50,855 nucleotides of DNA from Pseudomonas sp. UFMG81 (lineage in GTDB: Bacteria > Pseudomonadota > Gammaproteobacteria > Pseudomonadales > Pseudomonadaceae): positions 333,381 to 384,235 of the forward strand of contig NZ_JACAFQ010000001.1 in the NCBI RefSeq assembly GCF_015354575.1, read 5' to 3'. Each line of letters begins with the position of its first letter. The stretch's first letter is position 1. This document shows, one piece after another, positions 10,651-19,825 of the stretch. Made by a program: the position numbers and the translations under genes. The notes beneath the pieces are model-generated. The model searched no databases, was not told where the DNA came from, and saw only the letters and a list, made by a program, of their open reading frames with translations.

Positions 10651-11862
10651 ATGCAGTTCAGCAAATCGAACAAGCTCGCCAATGTCTGCTACGACATTCG
10701 CGGCCCTGTGCTCAAGCACGCCAAACGCCTGGAAGAGGAAGGCCACCGCATCCTCAAGCTGAACATCGGCAACCCGGCGCCGTTTGGCTTCGAGGCGCCG
10801 GACGAAATTCTCCAGGACGTGATCCGCAACCTGCCCACCGCCCAGGGCTACAGCGACTCCAAAGGCCTGTTCAGCGCGCGCAAGGCGGTGATGCAGTACT
10901 GCCAGCAAAAAGAGATCGAAGGTGTCGGCATCGAGGACATCTACCTCGGCAACGGCGTGTCCGAGCTGATCGTGATGTCGATGCAGGCGCTGCTCAACAA
11001 CGGCGACGAAGTGCTGATCCCGGCCCCCGACTACCCGCTGTGGACCGCCGCGGTGAGCCTGGCTGGCGGCAAGCCGGTGCACTACCTGTGCGACGAGCAG
11101 GCCGACTGGTTCCCCGACCTGGACGACATCAAGGCCAAGATCACCCCGAACACCAAGGCCCTGGTGATCATCAACCCGAACAACCCGACCGGCGCGGTCT
11201 ATTCGAAGGAACTGCTGCTGGGCATGCTGGAGCTGGCGCGCCAGCACAACCTGGTGGTGTTCTCCGACGAGATCTACGACAAGATCCTCTACGACGAGGC
11301 CGTGCACATCAGCACCGCGTCGCTGGCCCCGGACCTGCTGTGCCTGACCTTCAACGGCCTGTCCAAGTCCTACCGCGTAGCCGGTTTCCGCTCCGGCTGG
11401 CTGATCATCTCCGGGCCCAAGCAGCACGCCCAGAGCTACATCGAAGGCATCGACATGCTGGCCAACATGCGCCTGTGCGCCAACGTACCGGCCCAGCACG
11501 CGATCCAGACCGCCCTGGGTGGCTACCAAAGCATCAACGACCTGGTGCTGCCGCCAGGCCGCCTGCTGGAGCAGCGCAACCGCACCTACGAACTGCTCAA
11601 TGCCATCCCCGGCGTGAGCTGCGTCAAACCGATGGGCGCACTGTATGCGTTCCCGCGCATCGACCCGAAAGTGTGCCCGATCCTCAACGACGAGAAGTTC
11701 GCCCTCGACCTGCTGCTCTCGGAAAAGCTGCTGATCGTCCAGGGCACCGCGTTCAACTGGCCATGGCCGGACCACTTCCGCGTCGTCACCCTGCCACGGG
11801 TGGATGACCTGGAGCAGGCCATCGGCCGCATCGGCAATTTCCTGCGCACTTATTCGCAGTAA
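10651..11862 (+). CDS. alaA: Alanine aminotransferase AlaA (class I, PLP)
   Basis: 403 residues from ATG 10651. An in-frame TTG seven codons earlier is possible but the length fits the family without it. The PLP lysine is K239 in LSKSYRVAGFRSGW. INPNNPTG (174-181) and FSDEIYDKI (204-212) are the usual cofactor-pocket motifs, and FRVVTLP near the end holds the carboxylate-binding arginine. AlaA makes alanine from pyruvate and glutamate. Its place between msrB and htpX is as in P. aeruginosa PA2828. Divergent from msrB-gpx. Confidence 0.93.
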   Translation: MQFSKSNKLANVCYDIRGPVLKHAKRLEEEGHRILKLNIGNPAPFGFEAPDEILQDVIRNLPTAQGYSDSKGLFSARKAVMQYCQQKEIEGVGIEDIYLGNGVSELIVMSMQALLNNGDEVLIPAPDYPLWTAAVSLAGGKPVHYLCDEQADWFPDLDDIKAKITPNTKALVIINPNNPTGAVYSKELLLGMLELARQHNLVVFSDEIYDKILYDEAVHISTASLAPDLLCLTFNGLSKSYRVAGFRSGWLIISGPKQHAQSYIEGIDMLANMRLCANVPAQHAIQTALGGYQSINDLVLPPGRLLEQRNRTYELLNAIPGVSCVKPMGALYAFPRIDPKVCPILNDEKFALDLLLSEKLLIVQGTAFNWPWPDHFRVVTLPRVDDLEQAIGRIGNFLRTYSQ

Positions 11863-11891
11863 GCCCCCTGACTGGTGGCTCGCAAGGCCCC

Positions 11892-12020
11892 TGTAGGAGC
11901 GGCCTTGTGTCGCGAAAGGGGCACGAAGCGGCCCCAGTTTTTGCGTTTTCGCATAAATTGCCGGGGCTGCTGCGCAGCCCTTTCCGGCCGATCCGGCGCC
12001 CCGGCAAGGCCGCTCCTACA
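11892..12020. repeat. REP pair, TGTAGGAGCGGCC family
   Basis: Inverted arms TGTAGGAGCGGCCTTG and its complement near 12005-12020 surround a GC-rich core with the smaller inverted motif GAAAGGGG...CCCTTTC. A single GCCGGCAAGCCGGC-type REP follows at about 12041-12068. Beyond these and the htpX promoter I see no gene between alaA and htpX. Confidence 0.85.
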
Positions 12021-12179
12021 CAAAGCGTGCAAGCCCTAACGTAGGAGCCGGCTTGCCGGCGATTGTGGCCCCCTACGCCCTCACAGATCTCCTCTTACAT
12101 CCTGCAACGCTCTATCTGACGGCCCCCTCGGCATCCTCTGCCATACTCCCCGCGTACACAGTTTGAAATAGTCGCCCGA

Positions 12180-12206
12180 TTGAATCGGTGCGGCCTCCCC
12201 CTTATA
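12180..12206 (+). promoter_or_regulatory. Candidate sigma-32 heat-shock promoter of htpX
   Basis: TTGAAT (12180-12185) is followed about 12 nt later by CCCCCTTATA (12197-12206). This resembles the heat-shock consensus CTTGAA / CCCCAT-T. It lies about 45 nt before the htpX start codon. htpX is a known heat-shock gene in E. coli. Confidence 0.55.
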
Positions 12207-12254
12207 TACCCCGCAGTACGCAACAATCTTATCCGTCAGGAGAACGTCACAACC

Positions 12255-13142
12255 ATGATGCGCATTCTGTTGTTTGTAGCCACCAACCTCGCGGTGGTGC
12301 TGGTTGCAAGCATTACCCTGAGCCTGCTGGGCTTCAACGGGTTCATGGCGGCCAACGGGGTCGATCTGAACCTCGGCCAGCTGCTGGTCTTCTGCGCCGT
12401 GTTCGGTTTCGCTGGCTCGCTGATCTCGCTGTTCATCTCCAAGTGGATGGCGAAGATGAGCACCGGCACCCAGATCATCACCCAGCCCCGCACCCACCAC
12501 GAGCAGTGGTTGATGCAGACCGTCGAGGAGCTGTCCCGCGAGGCCGGGATCAAGATGCCGGAAGTGGGTATCTTCCCCGCCTACGAGGCCAACGCCTTCG
12601 CCACCGGCTGGAACCGCAACGACGCGCTGGTGGCGGTTTCCCAGGGCCTGCTGGAGCGTTTCTCGCGTGACGAGGTGCGCGCCGTGCTGGCCCACGAAAT
12701 CGGACACGTGGCCAATGGCGACATGGTCACCATGGCGCTGGTGCAGGGCGTGGTGAACACCTTCGTCATGTTCTTCGCCCGCATCATCGGCAACTTCGTC
12801 GACCGGGTGATCTTCAAGAACGAAGAGGGCCACGGCATCGCCTACTTCGTCAGCACCATCGTCGCCGAGCTGCTGCTGGGCATCCTCGCCAGCATCATCG
12901 TCATGTGGTACTCGCGCCGCCGCGAATTCCGCGCCGACGAAGCCGGCGCCCAGCTGGCCGGCACCGGGGCGATGATCGGCGCGCTGCAGCGCCTGCGCTC
13001 GGAGCAGGGCCTGCCGGTGCACATGCCCGACACCCTCAAGGCGTTCGGCATCAACGGCGGCCTCAAGCACGGCCTGGCCGGCTTGCTGATGAGCCACCCG
13101 CCGCTGGAAGACCGCATCGACGCACTGAGCCGTCGCGGCTGA
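12255..13142 (+). CDS. htpX: Membrane zinc protease HtpX
   Basis: 295 residues, the usual length. The start is the first of two adjacent ATG codons, preceded by AGGAG. Two N-terminal membrane helices (about 4-24 and 41-62) are followed by the M48 active site HEIGH (H147, E148, H151). The third zinc ligand is E224 in [10 protein letters not shown], and two further hydrophobic segments lie between about 160 and 220. HtpX degrades misfolded inner-membrane proteins together with FtsH. A sigma-32-like promoter lies upstream and a strong terminator downstream, so it is a single-gene unit. Confidence 0.97.
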   Translation: MMRILLFVATNLAVVLVASITLSLLGFNGFMAANGVDLNLGQLLVFCAVFGFAGSLISLFISKWMAKMSTGTQIITQPRTHHEQWLMQTVEELSREAGIKMPEVGIFPAYEANAFATGWNRNDALVAVSQGLLERFSRDEVRAVLAHEIGHVANGDMVTMALVQGVVNTFVMFFARIIGNFVDRVIFKNEEGHGIAYFVSTIVAELLLGILASIIVMWYSRRREFRADEAGAQLAGTGAMIGALQRLRSEQGLPVHMPDTLKAFGINGGLKHGLAGLLMSHPPLEDRIDALSRRG

Positions 13143-13155
13143 TCACAGGCAGTAT

Positions 13156-13186
13156 GAAAAAGGGCGACTTCGGTCGCCCTTTTTCG
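13156..13186 (+). terminator. Rho-independent terminator of htpX
   Basis: AAAAAGGGCGAC / GTCGCCCTTTTT stem with a TTCG tetraloop and trailing T-run, 14 nt after the stop codon. Confidence 0.93.
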
Positions 13187-13200
13187 TGGGCCTGTATCGG

Positions 13201-13273
13201 CCTCATCGCCGGCAAGCCGGCTCCCACAGCAGGCTCAGCTTTGTTTCTGTGGGAGCCGGCTTGCCGGCGATAA
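13201..13273. repeat. REP pair, GCCGGCAAGCCGGC subtype
   Basis: Two inverted arms of about 28 nt (ATCGCCGGCAAGCCGGCTCC and complement, closing CCACAG/CTGTGG) around a short AT-richer spacer. It lies between the convergent htpX and tpm ends. Confidence 0.92.
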
Positions 13274-13284
13274 GGCCCTTACGG

Positions 13285-13932
13285 TCAACGACCTATGCGA
13301 TAAACCCGCTCAACCAGGCTGGAAACCCCGGCACTCTGAAATTTCGGGCTGTCGGCAATGATCTGAGCCTGTCCGGCCTCCTCGACCTGCCAGTCGGCAA
13401 AACCTCGGCGTACCTCTTCGTCACTCACCGAAAACGGCGGCCCGTCGATCAACGCCTGGTCATAGTCCAGCGTCACCAGCAAGCCCTTGCAGGCCGGCAG
13501 CAGCGTATCCAGCAGCGCCATGTAGCGCTCGCGCATCGCGGGGGGCAGGGCAATCAGCGCCGCCCGGTCGTACAGCCCGGTACAGTCAGCCACGTCCTCG
13601 ACACGCAGGTCGAAGATATCCCCACACCACAACTCCACCTCGCCGCCACGCCACACTTCGAAAGCGCCCCTGCGTGAAACTTCAGCGGCCAACCCCTGCT
13701 CGACGAAGAAGCCCTCCACCGCCTTGCGCGACAGCTCCACCCCCAGCACCCGATACCCCTGGGCGGCCAGCCACACCAAGTCCAGGCTCTTGCCACACAA
13801 GGGCACCAGCACCCGCGCCCCAGGTGCCAGCCCCAACGCCGGCCAGTGCGCCTGCAAATAAGGGTTCACCTGCGCCTGGTGAAAACCGATCTGGTTGTCT
13901 GCCCACCGCTTGTGCCAGAACGCTGACTCCAT
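13285..13932 (-). CDS. tpm: Thiopurine S-methyltransferase
   Basis: 215 residues; ATG with GGAGG 5-7 nt upstream. N-terminal [13 protein letters not shown], the SAM-binding [15 protein letters not shown] and GVELS motifs, and the C-terminal [10 protein letters not shown] are characteristic of bacterial TPMT. In Pseudomonas the enzyme methylates selenium and tellurium oxyanions as well as thiopurines. Location beside htpX agrees with P. aeruginosa tpm (PA2832). Confidence 0.95.
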   Translation of the reverse strand: MESAFWHKRWADNQIGFHQAQVNPYLQAHWPALGLAPGARVLVPLCGKSLDLVWLAAQGYRVLGVELSRKAVEGFFVEQGLAAEVSRRGAFEVWRGGEVELWCGDIFDLRVEDVADCTGLYDRAALIALPPAMRERYMALLDTLLPACKGLLVTLDYDQALIDGPPFSVSDEEVRRGFADWQVEEAGQAQIIADSPKFQSAGVSSLVERVYRIGR

Positions 13933-14032
13933 GTTTCCTCCCGGTTTTTCGATGGATAGCCTGCAAAACTTATATTGGATCTCGATCGTTGCCTGATCGA
14001 AGATGAGTCATCTTACTCGCCAGGACCTCGCC

Positions 14033-14785
14033 ATGCTGCCCAGCCTGTTCATCTCCCACGGTTCCCCCATGCTCGCCCTGCAACCCGGCGCCAGCGGCCC
14101 GGCCCTGGCCGGCCTGGCCCGCGCCCTGCCCCGCCCCAAGGCGATCGTGGTGGTGTCGGCGCACTGGGAAAGCCGTGAGCTGCTGGTGACCAGCAACCCG
14201 CAACCGCAGACCTGGCACGACTTTGGCGGCTTCCCGGCGGCACTGTACGCCGTGCAGTATCCCGCCCCGGGCGAGCCGGCGCTGGCTAGCCGGGTGGCCG
14301 AGCTGCTGGGCGCCAAGCTGGACGACAAACGGCCCTTCGACCACGGCGCCTGGGTGCCGCTGTCGCTGATGTACCCGCAAGCGGATATCCCAATGATCCA
14401 GGTGTCATTGCCCAGCCAGGCCGGCCCGGCGCTGCAACTGAAGGTCGGCGCGGCGCTGGCGGCGCTGCGCGAGGAAGACATCCTGCTGATCGGCTCGGGC
14501 AGCATCACCCACAACCTCGGCGAGCTGGACTGGCACGCCGGGCCCGATGCCATCGAGCCCTGGGCGCTGGCGTTTCGCGACTGGGTAGTGGAGAAGCTGC
14601 AAGCGGACGACCAGGCGGCATTGCTGGACTACCGCCAGCAAGCGCCGTTCGCGGTGCGCAACCACCCAAGCGACGAGCACCTGTTGCCGCTGTACTTTGC
14701 CAAGGGCGCCGGCGAGCGCTTCGGGATCGTGCACCAGGGCTTCACCCTGGGGGCGCTGGGCATGGACATCTATCGGTTCGATTGA
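14033..14785 (+). CDS. DODA-type extradiol ring-opening dioxygenase (LigB/YgiD family)
   Basis: 250 residues from the ATG at 14033, chosen because CAGGA precedes it by about 8 nt and because family members start just before the FISHGSPM motif. An ATG ten codons earlier is an alternative. The metal-binding histidines are in FISHGSP, VVSAHWES and FDHGAWVPL, and near the end VHQGFTLGALGMDIYRF is typical. These are non-haem metal enzymes that cleave catechol-type rings; E. coli YgiD acts on L-DOPA. The real substrate here is unknown. Divergent from tpm. Confidence 0.88.
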   Translation: MLPSLFISHGSPMLALQPGASGPALAGLARALPRPKAIVVVSAHWESRELLVTSNPQPQTWHDFGGFPAALYAVQYPAPGEPALASRVAELLGAKLDDKRPFDHGAWVPLSLMYPQADIPMIQVSLPSQAGPALQLKVGAALAALREEDILLIGSGSITHNLGELDWHAGPDAIEPWALAFRDWVVEKLQADDQAALLDYRQQAPFAVRNHPSDEHLLPLYFAKGAGERFGIVHQGFTLGALGMDIYRFD

Positions 14786-14922
14786 GTAGCCGTCCTACAG
14801 CACCTTGAAGAGGCCTGCGTCGCACTGGGATTAACCCTTCCAGAGCATCGGAAGGCTCCTACACCACCCCTCCGGTTGTCACTGTTAGGTTTCGGTTTTT
14901 GCCGCACCAACAAGGACACCGG

Positions 14923-16977
14923 ATGTTCAACCCAGCCCCTACCGAGCGTCTGCGCCTGCACGCCGACGCCTTGCCTCGCGACGCCCAGGTGCTCGCCTTC
15001 CGCGGTGACGAAGGCATCAGCACCCTCTTTGCCTTCGATATCGAACTGGTCAGCGAAAGCGCCAGCCTGCCGTTGCAGGCCCTGCTCGACCAACCGGCAT
15101 TCCTCGCTTTCGACGGCCAGCGCCGGGGCATCCACGGCCTGCTCAGCCGGGCCAGCCTGGGCAGCGTTGGCCAGCGCCTGACCCACTACCACCTGCGGCT
15201 GGTGCCGCACATGGCGCGCCTGGGGCTGCGCCACAACCACCGGATCTTCCAGCAACGCAGCGTAGCGCAGATCATCGGCCAGGTGTTCAAGGAACACGGC
15301 ATCCTCGCCGATGCCTGTCAGCTGCGCCTCGAAGCGCCCTTTCCGGCGCGCGACTACTGCGTGCAGTACGGCGAGACCGACCTGGCCTTCGTCGAGCGAC
15401 TGTGCCAGGAAGACGGCATCCACTACCGCTTTGAACACACACCCGATGACCACTGCGTGGTGTTCAGCGATCACCAGATGCACTTCCCCCACCTGGCCCG
15501 GCCGCTCCCCTTCGTACAGGAAAACGGTATGCAGGCCGATGCCCCGGCGGCCTGCGCGTTCTCCCTGGCGTACCAAACCACCGTCGAGCGGGTCGAACTG
15601 CGCGACCACGACTTTCGCAAGAGCGCCGCCACGCTGGCCTATGCCAGCCGCGCTGGCGACGCCCCGGCACGGGAACACTTCGCCTACCCCGGCAACCTGC
15701 TGCAAACCCTCGACCAAACCCGCGGCCGCGCCCTCGCCCAGCGCACCCTGGAACGCTGCCGCAGCCAGCACTGCACCGCCGAAGGGGTCAGTGACGATTC
15801 CGGGCTGAGCAGCGGCCGCCTGCTGACCTTGACCGGCCACCCACAGGCGGCCTGCAACCAGCTGTGGCTACTGACCCACGTGCACCACGAAGGGCACCAG
15901 CCCCAGGCGCTGGAAGAAAACGCCAGCGCCGACACCGCGGCACGCTACACCAACACCTTCCGCGCCCAGCCTTGGGACATGATCTACCGCCCGCCCCTGA
16001 CCCATTTCAAACCCCGCGTGCCGGCCAGCCAGGAAGCCCGGGTAACCGGCCCCCAGGGCGAGGAGGTGTATTGCGATGCCTTCGGCCGGGTCAAGGTGCA
16101 GTTCCACTGGGACCGTGAAGGCCAGGGTGACGAGCACAGCAGTTGCTGGTTGCGGGTCGCCTCGGGCTGGGCGGGCGACCGCCATGGCGCGTTGACCGTG
16201 CCCCGGGTCGGTATGGCCGTGCTGGTCAGCTTCCTCGACGACGACCCCGATCAACCGGTGATCAGCGGTTGCCTGCCCGACAGCCTGCACCTACCGCCCT
16301 ACCCGCTGCCCGACTACAAGAGCCGCACCGTGCTGCGCAGCCGCAGCCTGGGCGGTGGTGGGGGCTACAACGAGCTGTCCATGGACGACCGCGCCGGCCA
16401 CGAACGGGTCTACCTGCGCGCCCAGCGCGACCTGGAGCTGCGCATCGAACACGACAGCCACCTGCACATCGGTCGCCAGCGCCATGCGCTGATCAAAGGC
16501 ACCAGCCAGGTCACCCTGGAAGACGAAGACCAGCGCACCGTCACCGGCGCACGCAAGGTATTGCTGCGCGCCGATGACCACCTGACCGTCGAGCAGGCCA
16601 GCCACACCCGTGTCGGCACGGTGCTGTTGCAGCACGCCGGCCAGCGGGTGCAGGTAAGTGCCGATGGCGAGGTGCTGGTGGAGGGCGGCAACAGCATCAG
16701 CCTGAAGGTCGCGGGCCAGCACCTGCTGATCAACGCCAGCGGTATCTTCGCCAGCAGCCCGGTGCAGATCGGTGGCGCGCCCGTCCCAGGCCTGCCGACC
16801 GCCCCGGCATTGCCGGGGCAGCACACCGCACAGGCTGCGCCGGTGGCGCTGTCGGCCCCCGTCTCGGCTTGGCAGTTGGCGCTGTTGAGCACCAGCCAGG
16901 CCACTGCCAGCGACTACTGCCCGTTGTGCGAAAGCTGCCGCGACGGCCAGTGCCTGCCGACGGGAGGTGCCCGATGA
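14923..16977 (+). CDS. vgrG: VgrG, type VI secretion tip protein
   Basis: 684 residues from ATG 14923 with AAGGA about 8 nt upstream. The N-terminal gp27-like part runs to about residue 380 (LRLVPHMARLGLRHNHRIFQ, YGETDLAFVERLCQEDGIHY). The OB-fold and gp5-like part follows, with QFHWDREG, SSCWLRVAS, GW and GDPDQP-type motifs, then the beta-helix spike. The tail ends with a cysteine cluster YCPLCESCRDGQC. VgrG trimers cap the secretion tube and carry effectors. No Tss structural genes are in the window, so this is an orphan vgrG module served by an apparatus encoded elsewhere. The stop overlaps the start of the DUF4123 gene (ATGA). Confidence 0.97.
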   Translation: MFNPAPTERLRLHADALPRDAQVLAFRGDEGISTLFAFDIELVSESASLPLQALLDQPAFLAFDGQRRGIHGLLSRASLGSVGQRLTHYHLRLVPHMARLGLRHNHRIFQQRSVAQIIGQVFKEHGILADACQLRLEAPFPARDYCVQYGETDLAFVERLCQEDGIHYRFEHTPDDHCVVFSDHQMHFPHLARPLPFVQENGMQADAPAACAFSLAYQTTVERVELRDHDFRKSAATLAYASRAGDAPAREHFAYPGNLLQTLDQTRGRALAQRTLERCRSQHCTAEGVSDDSGLSSGRLLTLTGHPQAACNQLWLLTHVHHEGHQPQALEENASADTAARYTNTFRAQPWDMIYRPPLTHFKPRVPASQEARVTGPQGEEVYCDAFGRVKVQFHWDREGQGDEHSSCWLRVASGWAGDRHGALTVPRVGMAVLVSFLDDDPDQPVISGCLPDSLHLPPYPLPDYKSRTVLRSRSLGGGGGYNELSMDDRAGHERVYLRAQRDLELRIEHDSHLHIGRQRHALIKGTSQVTLEDEDQRTVTGARKVLLRADDHLTVEQASHTRVGTVLLQHAGQRVQVSADGEVLVEGGNSISLKVAGQHLLINASGIFASSPVQIGGAPVPGLPTAPALPGQHTAQAAPVALSAPVSAWQLALLSTSQATASDYCPLCESCRDGQCLPTGGAR

Positions 16978-17795
16978 GCACGATCACCCCCTGGCAGTGG
17001 ATCACCCAGCAACGCGCCCTGGGCCGCGACATCGCCCTGGTGCTGGACGCCCAGGTTGAGGCGCGCCAGGCGCTGATGGGCAGCCTGCCCCCCGATCGCC
17101 GGCAGGTGCTGTACCAGCAGACCGACGCCGCCTACCTGGCCCTGCATGGGCCGGCCTGCTTCCTGGTCGGCGAGGCCGAGGTGCGGCTGATCCAGCCGCT
17201 GCTGGAGCTGCCGGACGATCACTGGGGCTGGCTGGCCAGCCTGGCGCCGGGCGACCTGCCCGCCTGGGTCGAGCACTGGCGCGCCCGCTTGCTGGTCGGC
17301 GAGCCGCCACAGCGAGCGCTGTACCGCTTCCACGACAACCGCGTGCTGGCCCGTGGCCTGGCTGCGGCGCGGGCGAGCTTGCCGGCCTACCTCGGGCAGG
17401 CCATCAGTGTGTGTTACTGGCAAGGCCAGGCCTGGGCCACGCTGGACAACCCCGCACCTGGCCCCCATCCGTTGCCGGCCGCGCCCGCCTGGCTGCAACT
17501 GCCCGTGCCGAATGTCACCGGCCAGGTGGCCCGGGCCAATGCCCATCGTTACCTCTACAGCCACCACCTGGCGGCATACCTGGCCCTGGCCGAACGCCAA
17601 CCGCCACGTGCCTGGCTGCAACGGCAGTTGCAGCGGGCGCAGGACTGGGGGTGGCTGGCGCCGGTACAGATCGAGTGCCTGCTGGTGCTCAGCCTTGGCG
17701 CGCCAGGCTTCGAACTGCCGCGGCACTGCGCGCCGCTACCCGGCGAACTGCCCCAGGCCCATGTGGATCGCTTGCGTCGGCATACAGTGATTTGA
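16974..17795 (+). CDS. DUF4123 adaptor/chaperone (Tap/TEC family)
   Basis: 273 residues; its ATG overlaps the vgrG stop as ATGA, with GGAGG in the end of vgrG as ribosome site. The N-terminal half shows the DUF4123 pattern: an ALVLDAQVE-like opening, YLALHGPACFLVG, then HWGWLAS, HWRARLLV and ALYRFHDNRVL. DUF4123 proteins load a specific effector onto its cognate VgrG. The effector expected from this position is the class-3 lipase encoded further downstream, with two lipoprotein genes in between. Confidence 0.9.
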   Translation: MSTITPWQWITQQRALGRDIALVLDAQVEARQALMGSLPPDRRQVLYQQTDAAYLALHGPACFLVGEAEVRLIQPLLELPDDHWGWLASLAPGDLPAWVEHWRARLLVGEPPQRALYRFHDNRVLARGLAAARASLPAYLGQAISVCYWQGQAWATLDNPAPGPHPLPAAPAWLQLPVPNVTGQVARANAHRYLYSHHLAAYLALAERQPPRAWLQRQLQRAQDWGWLAPVQIECLLVLSLGAPGFELPRHCAPLPGELPQAHVDRLRRHTVI

Positions 17796-17809
17796 GTACA
17801 GGGGTAAAG

Positions 17810-18583
17810 ATGAAAAGCACGGTAATCAAAGGGTTCGTGTGCGTGGGCATCCTATTGTTGAGCGGATGCACCGACAAGGAACCCAACACCTTCACACTAA
17901 TCGGTGAACTCCCCCCCAACTTTTCCTACTCCGCCTCGACGGTGTATGTACCCGACCCGGAAACAGAGTGCTCGGTGACAGATTGGCGCCGGACTATGCC
18001 TGCATTCAATCAAAGGTGGTGGGAAGCCTACAACCCAGTAACCGTTTTCGAAATTCGTAAAGTCATCAAAGGCTGCCAGATGGTACTCAGCCATATAAAA
18101 ATAACTATAAATGCCACTTATGGAGACAAATTTCACCAACAACACGGCGACTCGGCCAACATTGGCACATATGTGACACTGGAAGAAAAATACCGACGCA
18201 CGCTGCAATCCGACACCGAGGACACCTTTTTTGGGGTATGCCAATGGTTGTTCCGGACAGCCGGGGAAGACAGACATATTCGCAAGATCCTTGACTGTAA
18301 GAAAGACAATGAACGAGGGGAAAAAGGTCGCGGCCATCCTTTCGCCGCCTACACACTTGACCAACTACCCGGCAAAACAATCAGAATGAATTTACGACTC
18401 GCAGACACAGAGCGCCCCTACTTCAAGGATACCTGGGTCGAGTTCCCCAATGGCTGGAAGCGCTGCCTAGGTACGGGAATGGCCGATCTTCATGCCTACT
18501 GCTGGGGAAACCACACAGACTTCAGCGAATTCATCATGCCCGATGGAAGGTTGTGCACGATTTACCCTGGCTGCAAGGAGTAA
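17810..18583 (+). CDS. Cysteine-rich lipoprotein, probable T6SS immunity protein (copy 1)
   Basis: 257 residues. Signal peptide with lipobox LLSGC, lipidated C20. The mature part has eight cysteines (54, 89, 144, 163, 219, 231, 249, 255), which could make four disulfides in the periplasm. I recognise no named domain. It lies 14 nt after the DUF4123 gene and before a lipase effector. Lipases of this kind attack membranes from the periplasm, and their immunity proteins are often lipoproteins, so immunity is a reasonable inference. It is A/T-richer than vgrG. About 85-90% of residues match the next gene; the differences cluster at 64-83, 91-103 and 214-233. Confidence 0.8.
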   Translation: MKSTVIKGFVCVGILLLSGCTDKEPNTFTLIGELPPNFSYSASTVYVPDPETECSVTDWRRTMPAFNQRWWEAYNPVTVFEIRKVIKGCQMVLSHIKITINATYGDKFHQQHGDSANIGTYVTLEEKYRRTLQSDTEDTFFGVCQWLFRTAGEDRHIRKILDCKKDNERGEKGRGHPFAAYTLDQLPGKTIRMNLRLADTERPYFKDTWVEFPNGWKRCLGTGMADLHAYCWGNHTDFSEFIMPDGRLCTIYPGCKE

Positions 18584-18628
18584 TCAATGAGCAGAGCCAG
18601 GGCTATCGATTTTAGAGCAGGGACGAAG

Positions 18629-19402
18629 ATGAAAACCTCCGCAATTACAGTGTTGATGTGTACGGGCATCTTATTCTTGAACGGATGCACCGATAAGGAA
18701 CCCAATACGTTCACCTTGATTGGCGAACTCCCCCCCAATTTTTCCTACACTGCCTCGACGGTGTATGTGCCCGACCCTGAAACAGAGTGCTCGGTGACAG
18801 ACTGGCGCCGGACTATGCCGTCATTCAATCGAAAGCGAGGGGTACCTTACAACCCGGTAGCCATTGTCGAAATCCGCAAAGTCATCAAGGGCTGCCAGAT
18901 GATACTGGACAGGATAAAAATCACGATCACCGCAACCTATGGCGATAAATTTCACCAACAACACGGCGACTCGGCCAACATTGGCACATATGTGACACTG
19001 GAAGAAAAATACCGACGCACGCTGCAGTCCGACACCGAGGATACCTTTTATGGGGTATGCCAATGGTTGTTCCGCACAGCCGGGAAAGACAGACATATTC
19101 GCAAGATCCTTGACTGCAAGAAAGATAATGAACGCGGGGAAAAAGGTCGCGGCCATCCTTTCGCCGCTTACACACTTGACCAACTACCCGGCAAAACAAT
19201 CAGAATGAATTTACGACTCGCGGATACGGAACGCCCCTACTTCAAAGACACTTGGGTGGAGTTCCCCATTGGTTGGAAGCGCTGCCTAGGGAAAGGCATG
19301 CACGATTTGAGCGGCTACTGCCGAGGAAACCACACAGACTTCAGCGAGTTCATCATGCCCGATGGAAGACTTTGCAATATTTACCCAGCCTGCAAGGAAT
19401 GA
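18629..19402 (+). CDS. Cysteine-rich lipoprotein, probable T6SS immunity protein (copy 2)
   Basis: 257 residues from the ATG at 18629, preceded by GACGAAG like copy 1; an upstream in-frame ATG at 18587 would spoil the signal peptide. Lipobox FLNGC, lipidated C20, and the same eight cysteines as copy 1. It is a tandem duplicate 45 nt after copy 1. Nucleotide identity is near complete from about 18945 to 19250 but clearly lower before and after, which suggests gene conversion in the middle. Function is inferred from position: immunity to the adjacent lipase, or to a related one. Confidence 0.8.
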   Translation: MKTSAITVLMCTGILFLNGCTDKEPNTFTLIGELPPNFSYTASTVYVPDPETECSVTDWRRTMPSFNRKRGVPYNPVAIVEIRKVIKGCQMILDRIKITITATYGDKFHQQHGDSANIGTYVTLEEKYRRTLQSDTEDTFYGVCQWLFRTAGKDRHIRKILDCKKDNERGEKGRGHPFAAYTLDQLPGKTIRMNLRLADTERPYFKDTWVEFPIGWKRCLGKGMHDLSGYCRGNHTDFSEFIMPDGRLCNIYPACKE

Positions 19403-19405
19403 GCA

Positions 19406-19711
19406 ATGAGCACAGGCAAGAAACTACACGACGAAATGCTTCACCCCCTGAACAGCACTATGTTGGCATGCCCAACACGGGGAGCCTGTACCAGCTTCCA
19501 ACTGGTTGACGAATTTGGTAGTGGAAGCCCTTACGCTGGCTCAAGCTATGAAGCCTGCGACATAGAGGGAGAGACATACCGCGACTTTCTCGATATGGAC
19601 GGAAAGGGAGAAATCAAAAATCACTTTATTGGCCCCATAATCTTACGATTCATTAGCGAGTACATTGGTGACAATGACCTTTATACAAAGCTGCAGACCC
19701 GAGACAACTAA
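19406..19711 (+). CDS. N-terminal fragment of lipase effector (101 aa)
   Basis: This is what would be translated up to the TAA. It begins MSTGKKLHDEML and has MLACPTRGACTSFQLVDEFG, a compact domain often placed ahead of VgrG-linked lipases and thought to be a loading or trafficking region (from memory, not proven here). It contains three cysteines and no catalytic residues. On its own it could still occupy the DUF4123 adaptor, but there is no evidence for that. Confidence 0.7.
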   Translation: MSTGKKLHDEMLHPLNSTMLACPTRGACTSFQLVDEFGSGSPYAGSSYEACDIEGETYRDFLDMDGKGEIKNHFIGPIILRFISEYIGDNDLYTKLQTRDN

Positions 19712-19825
19712 CCCTTACCAATAACCGAACTTCAAACCCGCGCCGAAAACACCTGCCACCTGAATCCCGACGCCTCCAGAACCACAAGCAACCCTGCCCA
19801 AGCCCACGCTGACCACTTCTACCAA

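Noticed and set aside
10600..11775. Minus-strand open frame of 391 codons opposite alaA
   Set aside because: Antisense shadow of a conserved aminotransferase with its lysine and loop motifs intact.
11892..12020. Insertion sequence with terminal inverted repeats
   Set aside because: The arms match the dispersed REP family in this window, there is no transposase frame between them, and no target duplication is evident.
17810..19402. CRISPR-like or direct-repeat array
   Set aside because: The repeated sequence is one tandem gene duplication with a period of 819 nt, not short spaced repeats. No CRISPR array was seen anywhere in the window.
19709..19711. Programmed recoding (selenocysteine or pyrrolysine) at the stop in the lipase gene
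   Set aside because: The codon is TAA, which neither system uses, and no structured element is obvious next to it.
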